Shown piece by piece: positions 1 through 10,311 of a DNA stretch of 64,000 bases; position 1 is the stretch's first letter; every line of letters begins with the position of its first letter. This DNA comes from Peltaster fructicola. Taxonomy: Eukaryota; Ascomycota; Dothideomycetes. The translations under genes were made by a program, and so were the position numbers. Under the pieces are notes generated by a model. That model had not been told where the DNA came from. It saw only the letters and a list, made by a program, of their open reading frames with translations, and did not search any database. The DNA lies in contig CP051141.1 in the NCBI GenBank assembly GCA_001592805.2, positions 930,001-994,000 of the forward strand. The letters run 5' to 3'.

Positions 1-11
1 CTCAATGATAG

Positions 12-892
12 CCTCCAAAATCTGGCAAGAAGGCCGCTCCAGCACCATTCCCAGGTGCCAAGGCAGGCACCAGCAAGAAGCAGGCCAAGGTTAGTACTGA
101 GCATTCTTCCGTCGCGACTCGCTGCTGACCATCAAAGAACCCTCTTCTCGAGCGCCGCCCACGAAACTTTGGTATCGGACAGGACATCCAGCCAAAGCGA
201 AACCTCTCACGAAGCGTGAAATGGCCAGCATACGTCCGCCTCCAGCGTCAGCGCAAGATCCTGAACATGCGCCTGAAGGTTCCACCAGCAATCGCCCAGT
301 TCAGCAACACCCTGGACCGCAACACCGCCGCACAGCTCTTCAAGTTCTTCAACAAGTACCGACCAGAGACTAAGGCCGAGAAGAAGGAGCGTTTGACCAA
401 GGAGGCCACCGCTGAGAGCGAGGGCAAGAAGAAGGAGGACGTCAGCAAGAAGCCATTCGTCGTCAAGTACGGTCTCAACCACGTTGTCGCCCTCATCGAG
501 GCCAAGAAGCCAGCTCTTGTTCTCATTCCAAACGACGTCGACCCAATCGAGCTCGTCATCTTCCTTCCAGCACTTTGCCGAAAGATGGGTATCCCATACG
601 CCATAGTGAAGGGCAAGGCCCGTCTCGGAACGGTCGTCCACAAGAAGGTTCGTGAACTCGTCGCGTGTGAAGATAATGCTAACCACATCAGACTGCCGCA
701 GTGCTCGCTGTCACTGAGGTCCGTGCTGAGGACAAGACCGAGCTCTCGAAGATCGTCCAGACTGTTAAGGAGGGTTACCTTGACAAGTACGAGGATGCTA
801 AGCGACACTGGGGTGGTGGTATCATGGGTGCCAAGGCCAACGCGAAGAGGGTCAAGAAGCAGCGAATCCTCGACAACGCTATCAAGATCTGA
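12..892 (+). CDS. RPL8: 60S ribosomal protein eL8 (L7Ae family), 5' partial
   Basis: Structural protein of the large ribosomal subunit, of the L7Ae/L30e RNA-binding family. Visible exons are 12-89, 138-647 and 692-892; the initiator Met lies in an exon left of the window, because the sequence before position 12 looks like an intron end (..gatag). The joined protein runs [13 protein letters not shown], then [50 protein letters not shown] and TEVRAEDK, which follows fungal eL8 along its length and ends normally. Both visible introns are short (48 and 44 nt). The second has an unusual GTTCGT donor but a good branch point (GCTAAC) and acceptor (ACATCAG), and splicing there restores the conserved [13 protein letters not shown] join. 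It converges on PSF3. Identity is essentially certain; the exon edges are inferred. Confidence 0.95.
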
Positions 893-1453
893 GTCTGACC
901 TGCTTTGTCTGGTTGTACTACATGGTGGGAGAGCTGGCGCCTGGTGTTGACATACATACCAATGTGTTAGAAAAGCGACGGCACACATATGCTACGATTC
1001 TACGCACAATGAAGCTCATTCCGAACACTCTGTTTTCATGATGTCTTCTCCCTTGAAATTATCGGCGTGCAGTACCTGATTCTTAGACCGAGTCATTGCA
1101 CCTTGCTTATCGATGATCTTGTGGCTGCTTTTCGATAGTGCAATCCTCAAGCCGATGTGCAGCCTGTCTATGGATTACCCATGAAGGATTCTTCTCGTCG
1201 CTCGCACTACACTGCACGACAGTCTTCCTATGTTGTCCTCACGACTGCTTTCGTGGTGATGTCGTGATGTTATCCTGACTCGCCCGGCAGAGAGCAAATG
1301 ATTTGTACTCATGTGGCTGGCTCAGCGACCGAGGGCATCGTAAAGTGCTGTTCAGCGAAGTCTGTGGTCACCACTCCCACACTCCGACAAGGAAGGCAGT
1401 CGTCACCATTGATTTGTGACATTTGGGAACATGGGTACCAGCATCTTCGCTCC
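893..1453. other. Convergent intergenic region RPL8 / PSF3
   Basis: Holds the 3' ends of two converging genes. No coding, RNA or repeat feature stands out; open frames here lack recognisable protein. Confidence 0.6.
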
Positions 1454-1996
1454 TCAGGTGATACGGGAAGCCTCAAACCATTTCTTGACTGCGTGACCAC
1501 CATCATGTGCAGCACGAAAGAGCTGTCGTTCTGTTTCGTCCAGGCCCATCACAAAATCGTTCCCATCACTTTGTACGTTCCTCGTGTTGCTCGCCTTGTC
1601 CGCTATCTCAGCAGTTCGCTTTTTGAACGTATCAATCAGCACTTCGACGACCTCATCGTCTTCAAAGAGCTCCAGCATTCTCGCACCAAGTGCATAGAAA
1701 TGTTGCGCCTGAGCACGCAACTGTACGCTCTTCGGATCAGCCTTCAAAGCATTGATGACGCGCTGTCCGAGGGCAGCAGGCATGTCCATCGACGCCAAGG
1801 ATGTATCTCCAGTGGGTTTGCTCACGGCGAGCATCTCTCCAAGCCACAGAGGGAGCTCAAGTTTGTTTCCTTGATCGACATCTGCTCCGGTATTACCACC
1901 GAGATAGCCAAGTCCAGGCACCGACAGCTCGAATGTACACGGCACCTTCTGAGCATCAGTCAATATGGAATTAAGGTCGTAGTAGGCCATGCTCAT
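1454..1996 (-). CDS. PSF3: GINS complex subunit Psf3
   Basis: Subunit of the GINS heterotetramer (Sld5-Psf1-Psf2-Psf3), part of the Cdc45-MCM-GINS replicative helicase in the nucleus. Single exon of 180 aa, the usual size for Psf3. The N terminus has the family signature AYYDLNSILTDAQKVPCTFE followed by GLGYLGG and LELPLWLGEMLA; the helical C-terminal half (around residues 85-160) includes the conserved FYALGARMLELF stretch. Two in-frame ATGs lie two codons apart (1996 and 1990); either could initiate. The gene is divergent from BLM10, and an ACGCGT site lies about 60 bp upstream of the ATG, as expected for a cell-cycle-regulated replication gene. Identification is by recognised sequence, not by search. 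Confidence 0.92.
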   Translation of the reverse strand: MSMAYYDLNSILTDAQKVPCTFELSVPGLGYLGGNTGADVDQGNKLELPLWLGEMLAVSKPTGDTSLASMDMPAALGQRVINALKADPKSVQLRAQAQHFYALGARMLELFEDDEVVEVLIDTFKKRTAEIADKASNTRNVQSDGNDFVMGLDETERQLFRAAHDGGHAVKKWFEASRIT

Positions 1997-2540
1997 GTGA
2001 TGGCGGTTGATTGCAGAACTTCGATCTAGAAGCGCGCGATTAGGCAGAGTGTATCGACGCGTTCTTCTTGTTAGTGCGCCTCAGATGAGCTTCCTGCTTG
2101 CGTACACTGCGTGCCTTGGAGCTTCCACAAGATCAAAATTGACTGCTTACTCCTACTCACACAACCTACTTACATTCTGTCCTGCATATGAGGGTTCCTT
2201 CCAAGCATATATCAACTTGCATCAATCTGTGAAAAGCATCATTAATCGTTCAATCCAAAGAGGTCCAAGCTCTGCCACCAGCGTCACAACTGCTGGTCAA
2301 GGCTGCGAAACACTCTCGACATACGCATCTCTCGTCATACCCACCATTACTACTGTTCTCCGTGCCTAGCTTGGAGTCTAACCATCCATCTCACTCACGA
2401 AATCCTCTGTTAACTGTCAAGCCTCCGTGTAACGGTAGTGTCACTGACGAAAGCGGCTCTGACCTTAGCCTTAGCTTCAGTGTCGTGTGAGCGACTGAAG
2501 CTCTCATGCTTATGCACACTGCTTGCAATAATCTTTCACA
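1997..2540. promoter_or_regulatory. Divergent promoter PSF3 / BLM10
   Basis: A 544-bp gap between two divergent start codons that must carry both promoters. It contains one MCB-like site nearer PSF3 (2057-2062) and several pyrimidine stretches. No convincing coding sequence. Confidence 0.6.
2057..2062. promoter_or_regulatory. MCB-like element (ACGCGT) upstream of PSF3
   Basis: The palindrome ACGCGT is the MluI cell-cycle box bound by MBF (Mbp1-Swi6) in yeasts, which drives G1/S transcription of DNA replication genes. Here it sits about 60 bp upstream of the PSF3 start, a fitting place. A six-base site is expected about once per 4 kb by chance and one copy also occurs inside VPS13 coding sequence, so the call depends on position and gene function. 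Confidence 0.4.
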
Positions 2541-5500
2541 ATGGCGATCGAAGACCACATCATGACTGATCAGTCTTCGACGACGCAAAACGGACACCAT
2601 GGCAGCGAGGCGGACGACGCTGCACACAGTGGCGAAGATGATGCTGCACGACTTGGCCGCACAAGACCTCGAGTCTTTCCATACACGAAGCACATGCCCT
2701 ACGAGACAGAGTCCCGGTTAGAAAGAGAACAGGATGTTGACGAAATGATAAAATACCTGTACATTGCTGTGTGCGCTGGAGACTTCGTGCCAGGAGCTGT
2801 CCACTGGACGAAAGAGATCAGAGGATGGATGTCATTGAAGTTCGATCTCACACGGAAGCAAAGGATCGTACTTGTGAAGCTCTACTACGAGCTGTCGCTG
2901 GCACCAGGTCTAGAATACAGTGTCTCCGAGCGCTTTGCGAGCATGTTCATGGTTCTTACGAAGCGTAAACACTACCTGCGCCCTGGCAAAGACCTGACAC
3001 TGGACTGGCGACCGCTATACAAGGAGATGAAGATCTTTATTCTGCCATCGGAGAGTACTACACAGAACACATTCAGCGCCAAGAGAAACATTCGAACGCT
3101 CACGAAGCTGTGTACGTTCGCGCAGCTCTTCTTCGATGCGAAAGAGATTCCTGCAATGCTCAGAGAGTTCCTCCCGTTCTTCAGCATGAGCTTCTCGGAG
3201 CATGCATTCGTCGTCACTGGACTTCTTAATTTGATGTTGCCAACGATAGCACCATCTACCAACGAACCAGAGCTGCAGCCTCAGTACTACCTACCCACCA
3301 TTTTCCACTTGTGGTCACTAGTGAATAGGTCCAGCATGACCGACACTCGCATGCTGGACATCTTCTCTAGGCAAGCAAGAGACTGTCTAGGAGCGGAGCA
3401 GGTGGAATTCGGACACTGTGGTATCTTCTCTCAGGATCAGTCTTCTCAGATCTTCACAGCGGTGTTGCGACTGCTGGAGATACCAGTGGGACAAGCTACA
3501 TCACCATACAGTGCAGCAATAGATCTTGGAGCTGGACAGGCTCTACTGCTCGACCGCGATCCAAGAAAGCACCCTGTCTCGCATAGCATTGCGCGCTGGA
3601 TTGTGATGTCCTTATCGCCAAAATGCTTGGTCGACAGTGGCAAGAAGTCCGTTCTTCATCAGCTCGAAGCCCTTATCGAAGGCATCGAGACGTTCTTTCA
3701 TCCCTCTAACTCTGGTGGCTGGACCAAGCCACTCGCTCAGCTGATCTACTATTTGGCTGATTTCTTCATAATGCGCTGGAATCGCGAGAGGACCGGCGAG
3801 TACGACATTCCAGAGGATCGAAGACTGACGCCAGAGCTTCGAAAGCGCTTTGTGCTCTGTCTGCGTGATGTGACCTTCATGGGCATCTATTCGAAGAGTG
3901 GCACAGCCATGAATTATGGCTTGAGCACATTACAGTCGCTGGCTTGCCTGGAGCCTCAGCTCATCCTTCCTGGCGCCTTGCAGAGGATCTATCCGGCAAT
4001 GCAAGGTCTTGTCGAGGTTCACCGTACCATCTCATCTATCAGAGCACTGCAGATGTTATCAAAGATCATCGCGCGAACCAAAGGGTATCGATGCCACCTT
4101 ACGACACTCCTTGGACTGGCATTGCCTGGAATTGATCCTAATGATCTCGACAAGACTATGCACTCCCTCGGCTTTATCCAGTCCGTGTGCTACAACATTC
4201 CTCTGCACGATCTGACCCAGGAGCTTGTAAAGGACAACGATAGCGGAGACGGCGTACCACTCACCAGACATGAGTCTTCTCTCGGTACAGCTCTTGCTCA
4301 AGAATGGATCTCTGCACAGGTAGCTCGATTCGAGCATGAAGGCGCTCTGCTTGAGGTCGACTATGAGAATGAACTGACTGATGAGGACGAGGAAACAATC
4401 TTAAAGTCTTCGACAGCCGGTTTCGCAGAGTTCGTCATATCGTTCATCGGCAGAGTTTTCACACTCCTGCAGAATCTGCCGGATGCTGCGCGAGTCAAAA
4501 GTGGCTCGCCAGAAGAGAACGTTGTGAACACTCTGCCTGCGACGTTCTCACCATTGCTTGCTGCGCTCAGTCCCAAGCTATATGACCTCGCACTTGAGCA
4601 AGTCGCGAAGTTCGTCACCAACCATGTCGTACACCAGGCCCGAGATGCTATGGCATTTATCTGCAACACTGTTGTGAAAATCTCGCCAAAGAAGGCTCTG
4701 AAGCGCTTACTTCCAGACCTTATGACCAGCATTCGCACGGAGATCAGCGAGAATGGAGCAGGATCCTCACGCACGACAGGCTCTGAGATTCTCCCTCGTG
4801 ATCGCGCATTGGTGTGGCATGTCTCACTCCTCAGCATGTGCGTCGTTCACGTTGGGCGAGATGTACTAGACTTCGAACAAGAACTCTTCGACATCGCCGC
4901 CTTCATGCAGGATACGTGCAAAGGCATACCTCTTGTGCACGTCTCGAACTTTGTCCACCATCTGCTGCTCAATTTGACAGTCACGTACACCATGGACTAT
5001 GCTCTGTACGAGAAGAGTGTGTTGGAGCGTGGTCTAACGATCCACGATTGGGGTCGAAGCACAGCTCCCGCAGACCTCAACATCCTGTGGCACGTTCCAG
5101 AGCAGGCAGAGCTCTCATTTGCTATCAAGCTCTTCGAATCACAGGCCAAGCGGGCCATCAACGCCTTGGAAGCACTCACAGACAACAACAGTCCTGTAAA
5201 GCGAGACGGTGTTGGCAAAGACTGGTCTGACGAGGTCTCGCGCAATCTCGTGCTCCTACGTCTCATCATCTCAGGCACATCCCGACTCTTTCGTAGTGAC
5301 GATGGCGAAGCTACACCAGAGACTGGAGCAGACAGTACACCTGCAGACTCTGACGATGATAGCTCCGTCGACCTTGGCGAGGCCGATGATGACCAGGCCC
5401 GACGAACTTTCCACTATCCGACAGGATACCCTCTTGAGGTAGGTAGCGAGCAGTATCGCGTAGTCCACAGTCTGCGCAAAACTGCTGGTGAGACACTCCA

Positions 5501-8500
5501 CAGAGTACATCAGTTCTTGGTGCAGAATCAGGAGGACGACGTGCCGTGCTTCAATGCACTCTACACTGCCTTCCGATCATGGTTCGTCGATATCGGCATC
5601 GAGCGATCTGCGCATGTTCTAGATAGGCTCACACGCCTGCTCGCGGCTGATACACATCCATTTAAGGTGTCAGGCACGCGCAAGGAATACCCACGACCAC
5701 TTCTGGTTCGACGAGCAAATCTCTACCACTTCCAGCGACTGCGCTTCAACGAGCATCCACGAGTCGCAACCGATCTCGACAAAGTGTTGCTGCTCGACCT
5801 TGCACACAGCTCGACAAGTGTCTACACCGACATTCGACGTACTGCGCAATCTGCAAGTGAGCAAGCGATCAAAAGCATCATTGGTGCTAAGCCACTTATC
5901 ATTCCACCACTTCTCGAAGCACTCGAGGAGGCACTCGCGAAAGGTGACCAATCTCGCATCAAAGGTGCAGTCTTCTCCTTGCTGTTTGGCAGTCTTGCAA
6001 AGCCGGTTGGTCGAAACTGGAACTTTGCACCAAAGATGATCAAGCTCTTCCTGAAGGTCTCCGAGGCAGATAGACCAAGCATTCACAAGCTTGTCACAAA
6101 CTCGACGTTTACTATTCAGGATATGACCAAGGCAATGGACCGCATGGTCATTCTCGACGAAGCTACTGTCAAGGCAATCTGGCCTGATGGCAGCGACGAG
6201 ATGCCATTGAAGTACCCAGGCACGATCGCGCGCACAATAGCACAAGCCAACGAGATGATCCCATCGAAGAAGCTCAAGATCCAGCGACGTCGAAAGATTG
6301 TCGAAGCCAAAAAAGCAGAACTTGCTGTCGAGCTGATCGAGTCGATCAAAACAAGCCACTGGAAGAAGGCTAGTCGTACTGCAGCACTTGTGATCGGCCT
6401 TGACTACCGCTTTGAGACAATCGCTACTCAAGGCATGCTTGAGCTGGTAGTCAAGGGCACTATCGATCAGCACCCTCAATTGAGAGCTCTGTACTCTCAT
6501 GCACTGATTGCAATATTCAATCTTGCACAGACTCGTGCGATCGTCCAGCACACCTACGAGAACTACCTCCTTGACAAGCAAGTTGATCCAGATGAGGTCA
6601 GTCTGCCAGTGCATGTCGACAATGAGGACTGGACGCAGGACTTCCTGCAGTCATTCGCACAAGCCAATGCCAAAGCATACATCGACGCTGACTACAATGG
6701 TTGGCTTGTGTGGACAGACCGCCTCAAAGGACTCCGCACCGGCAAGAGTAACCTACAATATGATGACGTCGAAGAGCGCGTTCGCAAGACCATAGGCGGT
6801 CTCATCGATCGATCTTGGTTGTCGACTCTCTTTGGCTACATGAAGCAGGAGCCAAGAGATGCCCAAGCAGATCGCTTCAGGATGTCAAGCTCAATGATCG
6901 TGGCCTACGCTCTTGACCTACTTTCCGAGGGCTACACAGCGCTTACTTGGGAAGACTTCAAGGACCTGATCAAGGCAGTCTATGGCGATGGTAGTGACAA
7001 GCATCAACACAGAGCTATGGCAGAGATCTGCGGTGCTCTTCTCTCCAGTGCCGAAGACTTCAGCATCGAATTCCGACACCAGATCTGGGAGTTTGTCTTC
7101 CCAGTCATTCGTCGCATCTTCAGCGATGGGCTGACTCCGGAGAATGCTGCATACTGGCAAACATTTGTGACTTTGATCGTAGGCGGTAAAGACCCTCGAC
7201 GAGCTTGGCCACTGGTGGACTGGCTGGCCAGCTTCCGACTCGATATGGGCTCTCATGCTGCTTTCAAGGAGAGCTCAAAGATTTCTCTTCTCCAGATCAT
7301 CATCAATGCTGCTGGCTGGCACTTCCAGCTCGAACGTCCCGTTGTCGACAACTTCCTTGAGCACCTGGATCATCCTTACAAGGGTGTTCGAGAAGTCATG
7401 GGCGTGACACTAGCCACGATCTTCCGAACCCGCTACCACGAGAGTTACAAGGACGTGCCAACCTTGCTTGAAGCACAGCGGTCCGCTTCTGCTATTGGTA
7501 CACGACCTTACCAACCCACCGATGAGTTTACAGCCATCATCAACAACGTCCTCGATCGGCTTGTGCAGTGGCGCAAGGAGCGCACACCTGGAGTCCAGAC
7601 GCCAACGCCATACACACAAGGCAGCAAGACCTTGCTGACATGGCTTGATACTCATCTTACCTCGTACGAGTGCTCAGTGCTTGTACCGTTCTTCCCTGGC
7701 AGATTTATGGAGGAGCTACTCCACATGATGGACATCAAGGAGGATCCTGAGCTGCAGTCTCTGGCATACCATGTCTTCAGGCATCTACCCAACATTCCAC
7801 ATCGATCGAGCGAGGACGAGGCATTTGTCAAGAGTTTGATCCAGATCGGCACAACGAGCACATCCTGGCATCAGAGACTGCGCGTCTTGATCAACATTCA
7901 GGTCATATACTTCCGACAGATCTTCCTGATGTCGGAAGGTCTGGCACGTGAGCTCTTCCTCTGCGTGCGTGGTATGCTGCACGATACCCAGCTCGAGGTA
8001 CGCATGGGTGCAGCTGCAACGCTTAGCGGTATGGTGCGATGCTCAAACATCGCTGTGCGAAACAAGATGATTGAGGAGCTCAAGAAGCACTTCACGCAGC
8101 TGCTTACCAAGAACCCGGTGCCAAAGAAGGCTAATGGTCTGAGCGGACTCCGCGAAAGTGGTGCTTCCACGCCTACACCCGAGCAGAACAAGCTCGTGCT
8201 TACCAGACATGCTGCTGTTCTTGGGCTGGGCGCAATGGTGCAGGCATTCCCGTACACATCGCCGCCACCTTCATGGCTGCCAGAGGTGCTCGCTACCTTG
8301 GCCACGAAGGCTGCAAGTGACCCTGGTGTGGTGGGAAAGAGTGTTAAGCAAGGTTTGAGCGACTTCAAGAAGACCAGACAAGATACGTGGCACGTCGACG
8401 TCAAGGTAAGCAAATTTTTGAGCTGACAAAGGCGCAACCACTAACACATCACAGGCCTTTACGCCTGAACAGCTGGAGGATCTGGAGGGCGTGTTGTGGA

Positions 8501-8517
8501 AGAGCTACTTCGCCTAA
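2541..8517 (+). CDS. BLM10: Proteasome activator Blm10 / PA200
   Basis: Large HEAT-repeat cap that docks on the 20S proteasome core; the family acts in core particle maturation and in degradation of unstructured proteins and acetylated histones. Exons 2541-8405 and 8455-8517 give 1975 aa, near the usual length. An acidic leader is followed by RTRPRVFPYTKHMPYE and a long alpha-helical solenoid; motifs such as WRPLYKEMKIFILP (about residues 155-168) are typical. The 49-nt intron (gtaagc..acag) is needed to reach the proper C terminus, since reading through adds only SKFLS after VKV. The last exon encodes 20 residues ending SYFA. The frame is intact over almost 6 kb, unlike several other large genes in this window. 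Convergent with the DUF1295 gene. Confidence 0.93.
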
Positions 8518-8823
8518 GGTGAAGTATGATCATTTAATGATGAAGGGCTTGCTAGTGACCAGCGTTCGAGCGTGCATCTGCATTCTGCATTCGAGCGAGC
8601 ATGGTGTATAGACGTCTTGTGGCTGTAATACATGTACATGGCTCTCGTTTCACATCGTTGATCCAACTTTCGAGGACATTCTGACCGTAAAGCGTAGCTA
8701 GCTTATCTCGATGGTCTCGACGGACGGAGGCCAGCTCAGTATCAGTGAAGCCTGATTGCCACTGTCTGACCTCGGACTGATACGGCCGCTTGCACATACA
8801 TTTGGCCAGGTTACTTGACAAAT
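8518..8823. other. Convergent intergenic region BLM10 / DUF1295 gene
   Basis: About 306 bp between two stop codons; presumably 3' UTRs and polyadenylation sites. No other feature seen. Confidence 0.6.
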
Positions 8824-9855
8824 CTACAGCTTCGGAATGAAGACCGGTGTCTCAGCCTTCCACTTTTGATAGTCCTTGCGATGTCCGTACTTCTTGTCAT
8901 ACTTGTTTTCTGAGAGTGGCACTCCCGAAACCTGCGATTGTTAGCTAGCGTCCTGTCTTCGAAGCTCAGAACTGACCTTGAGAAGCAAGAAAGAGACAAA
9001 GGCAGGGCTGACCGCAGCCATAGCCAAAGCTCCTATCCTCGCGGTAGGACTTCCACTGAAGCCCATTCCCGACTGTCCAATGTTGCTGAGCATGACGCCT
9101 GCCGAGGCCGTAGCAATGCCAGTCCATAGTGTGCTTTCACCGAAGTAGTTGGGGTGTCTGCTCTTGCTCCACAGTCCTCGAGTGAGGAAGTCTTCGTTAT
9201 GCTTCTTCGCCTTCTTTTCTGCGAGCCACTTGCTCTTCTGTGAGTCTGCTGTCGCCTCGAATGTGATTCCTCCAATGTAGAGTGCTAGTCCAAGGACGTC
9301 TGTGAGGGTGACAATCGGTAGAGCGGCAAGGGTAGTGGCTGGGATGGAGTTGACGGCCAGGACTGGCAGCAGACACAGCGAGACCCATGTTGCCTGAGCT
9401 GCGAAAGCTCCTAGGAACTTTCCAGACGATCCTCTGATGTCGTCGAATCGACTGTCCTTGCCCTCATCTGATGTGATGCGCTTATACAAGAACGATCCCA
9501 GACGAGCAGCCCAGATGGTCACAGCAGCTGAGAGCACGACCTGTCGCCAATTCCATGCATTGACACCACTGCCTCCGAAGCTTGAGAGCAAGCTTGGCCA
9601 TGCTGGTAGAGCTGTGCCGGCTGCTGAAGCTGCGTATCGAGCTCGGAGCGTCGGGAGGAGGAGAGAGAGTGCGGTGCAAGAGATGTACGTTAGCGAGCCA
9701 GAGGCATCGTAAAACCGCTCGGACTGGTAGATTATGCTAGGTATGGCGACTGCCGCTTGGATGCCGTATGCGAGGCCAATAGAAGGAATGAGAGTGCGAA
9801 GGAATGGCGAGCGGTAGTTCGTGAGGTGCAAGAGAGACTGCACAATGGTAGACAT
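8824..9855 (-). CDS. DUF1295 / steroid 5-alpha-reductase-like membrane protein
   Basis: Polytopic membrane protein of the DUF1295 group, related in fold to the steroid 5-alpha-reductase and isoprenylcysteine methyltransferase C-terminal domains; probably in the ER, substrate unknown. Exons (minus strand) are 9855-8977 and 8931-8824, giving 328 aa. Hydrophobic segments are spread across the protein. The signature SRHPNYFGE (around residue 240) is the cofactor-binding part of the fold and precedes the last membrane helices. Splicing the 45-nt intron (gtcagt..gcag) replaces a premature end with a C terminus reading VPLSENKYDKKYGHRKDYQ, the characteristic soluble tail of the family, which confirms the intron. 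Lies in tandem downstream of VPS13. The exact reaction cannot be assigned. Confidence 0.85.
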
Positions 9856-10311
9856 TGTGGGAAATGCAGTGCTCTGGAATAGAGCTGCTTGTGAGGAGAT
9901 TGTTGCTTGAATGCGGTGCTCTACTACCTTTGTATTGCTACACGCGAGCCAAGCATGTGAAAGCTGAGCTCTCGATCGTGCGGGATTGATGTGTACATTG
10001 CTGTGACGTCTTCGTCTTCGCGACCAGATCGCCGGCTACGGATAGCTCTACAGGCCGCATATTGACCTCTGCAAGTCCCAACCGGAGCTTGAAACTCGCC
10101 GACTCTGTCTCTTCGTCGTATTGTCGACGTCCGGTCGCTCCGTTTTCCCTGGAAGTCATCATTGTGGTGTTACATGTAAGTATACGACATGACGTAGCTT
10201 GATGAAGCAGAGATTCAGAGCAGACTCGACATAGATGATCCTTAAGACATTACGTATCAATATCAACATCAATCATGCCCAGCTCTTGTACAATTCCTTC
10301 CAACCTGTAGC
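9856..10311. other. Intergenic region VPS13 3' end / DUF1295 gene promoter
   Basis: 456 bp that must contain the VPS13 terminator and the promoter of the DUF1295 gene, both on the minus strand. A 74-codon minus-strand frame (9938-10162) resembles nothing I know. Confidence 0.5.

Noticed and set aside
9938-10162. 74-codon minus-strand frame upstream of the DUF1295 gene
   Set aside because: Could not be joined by plausible splice sites to the gene and matches no family known to me.
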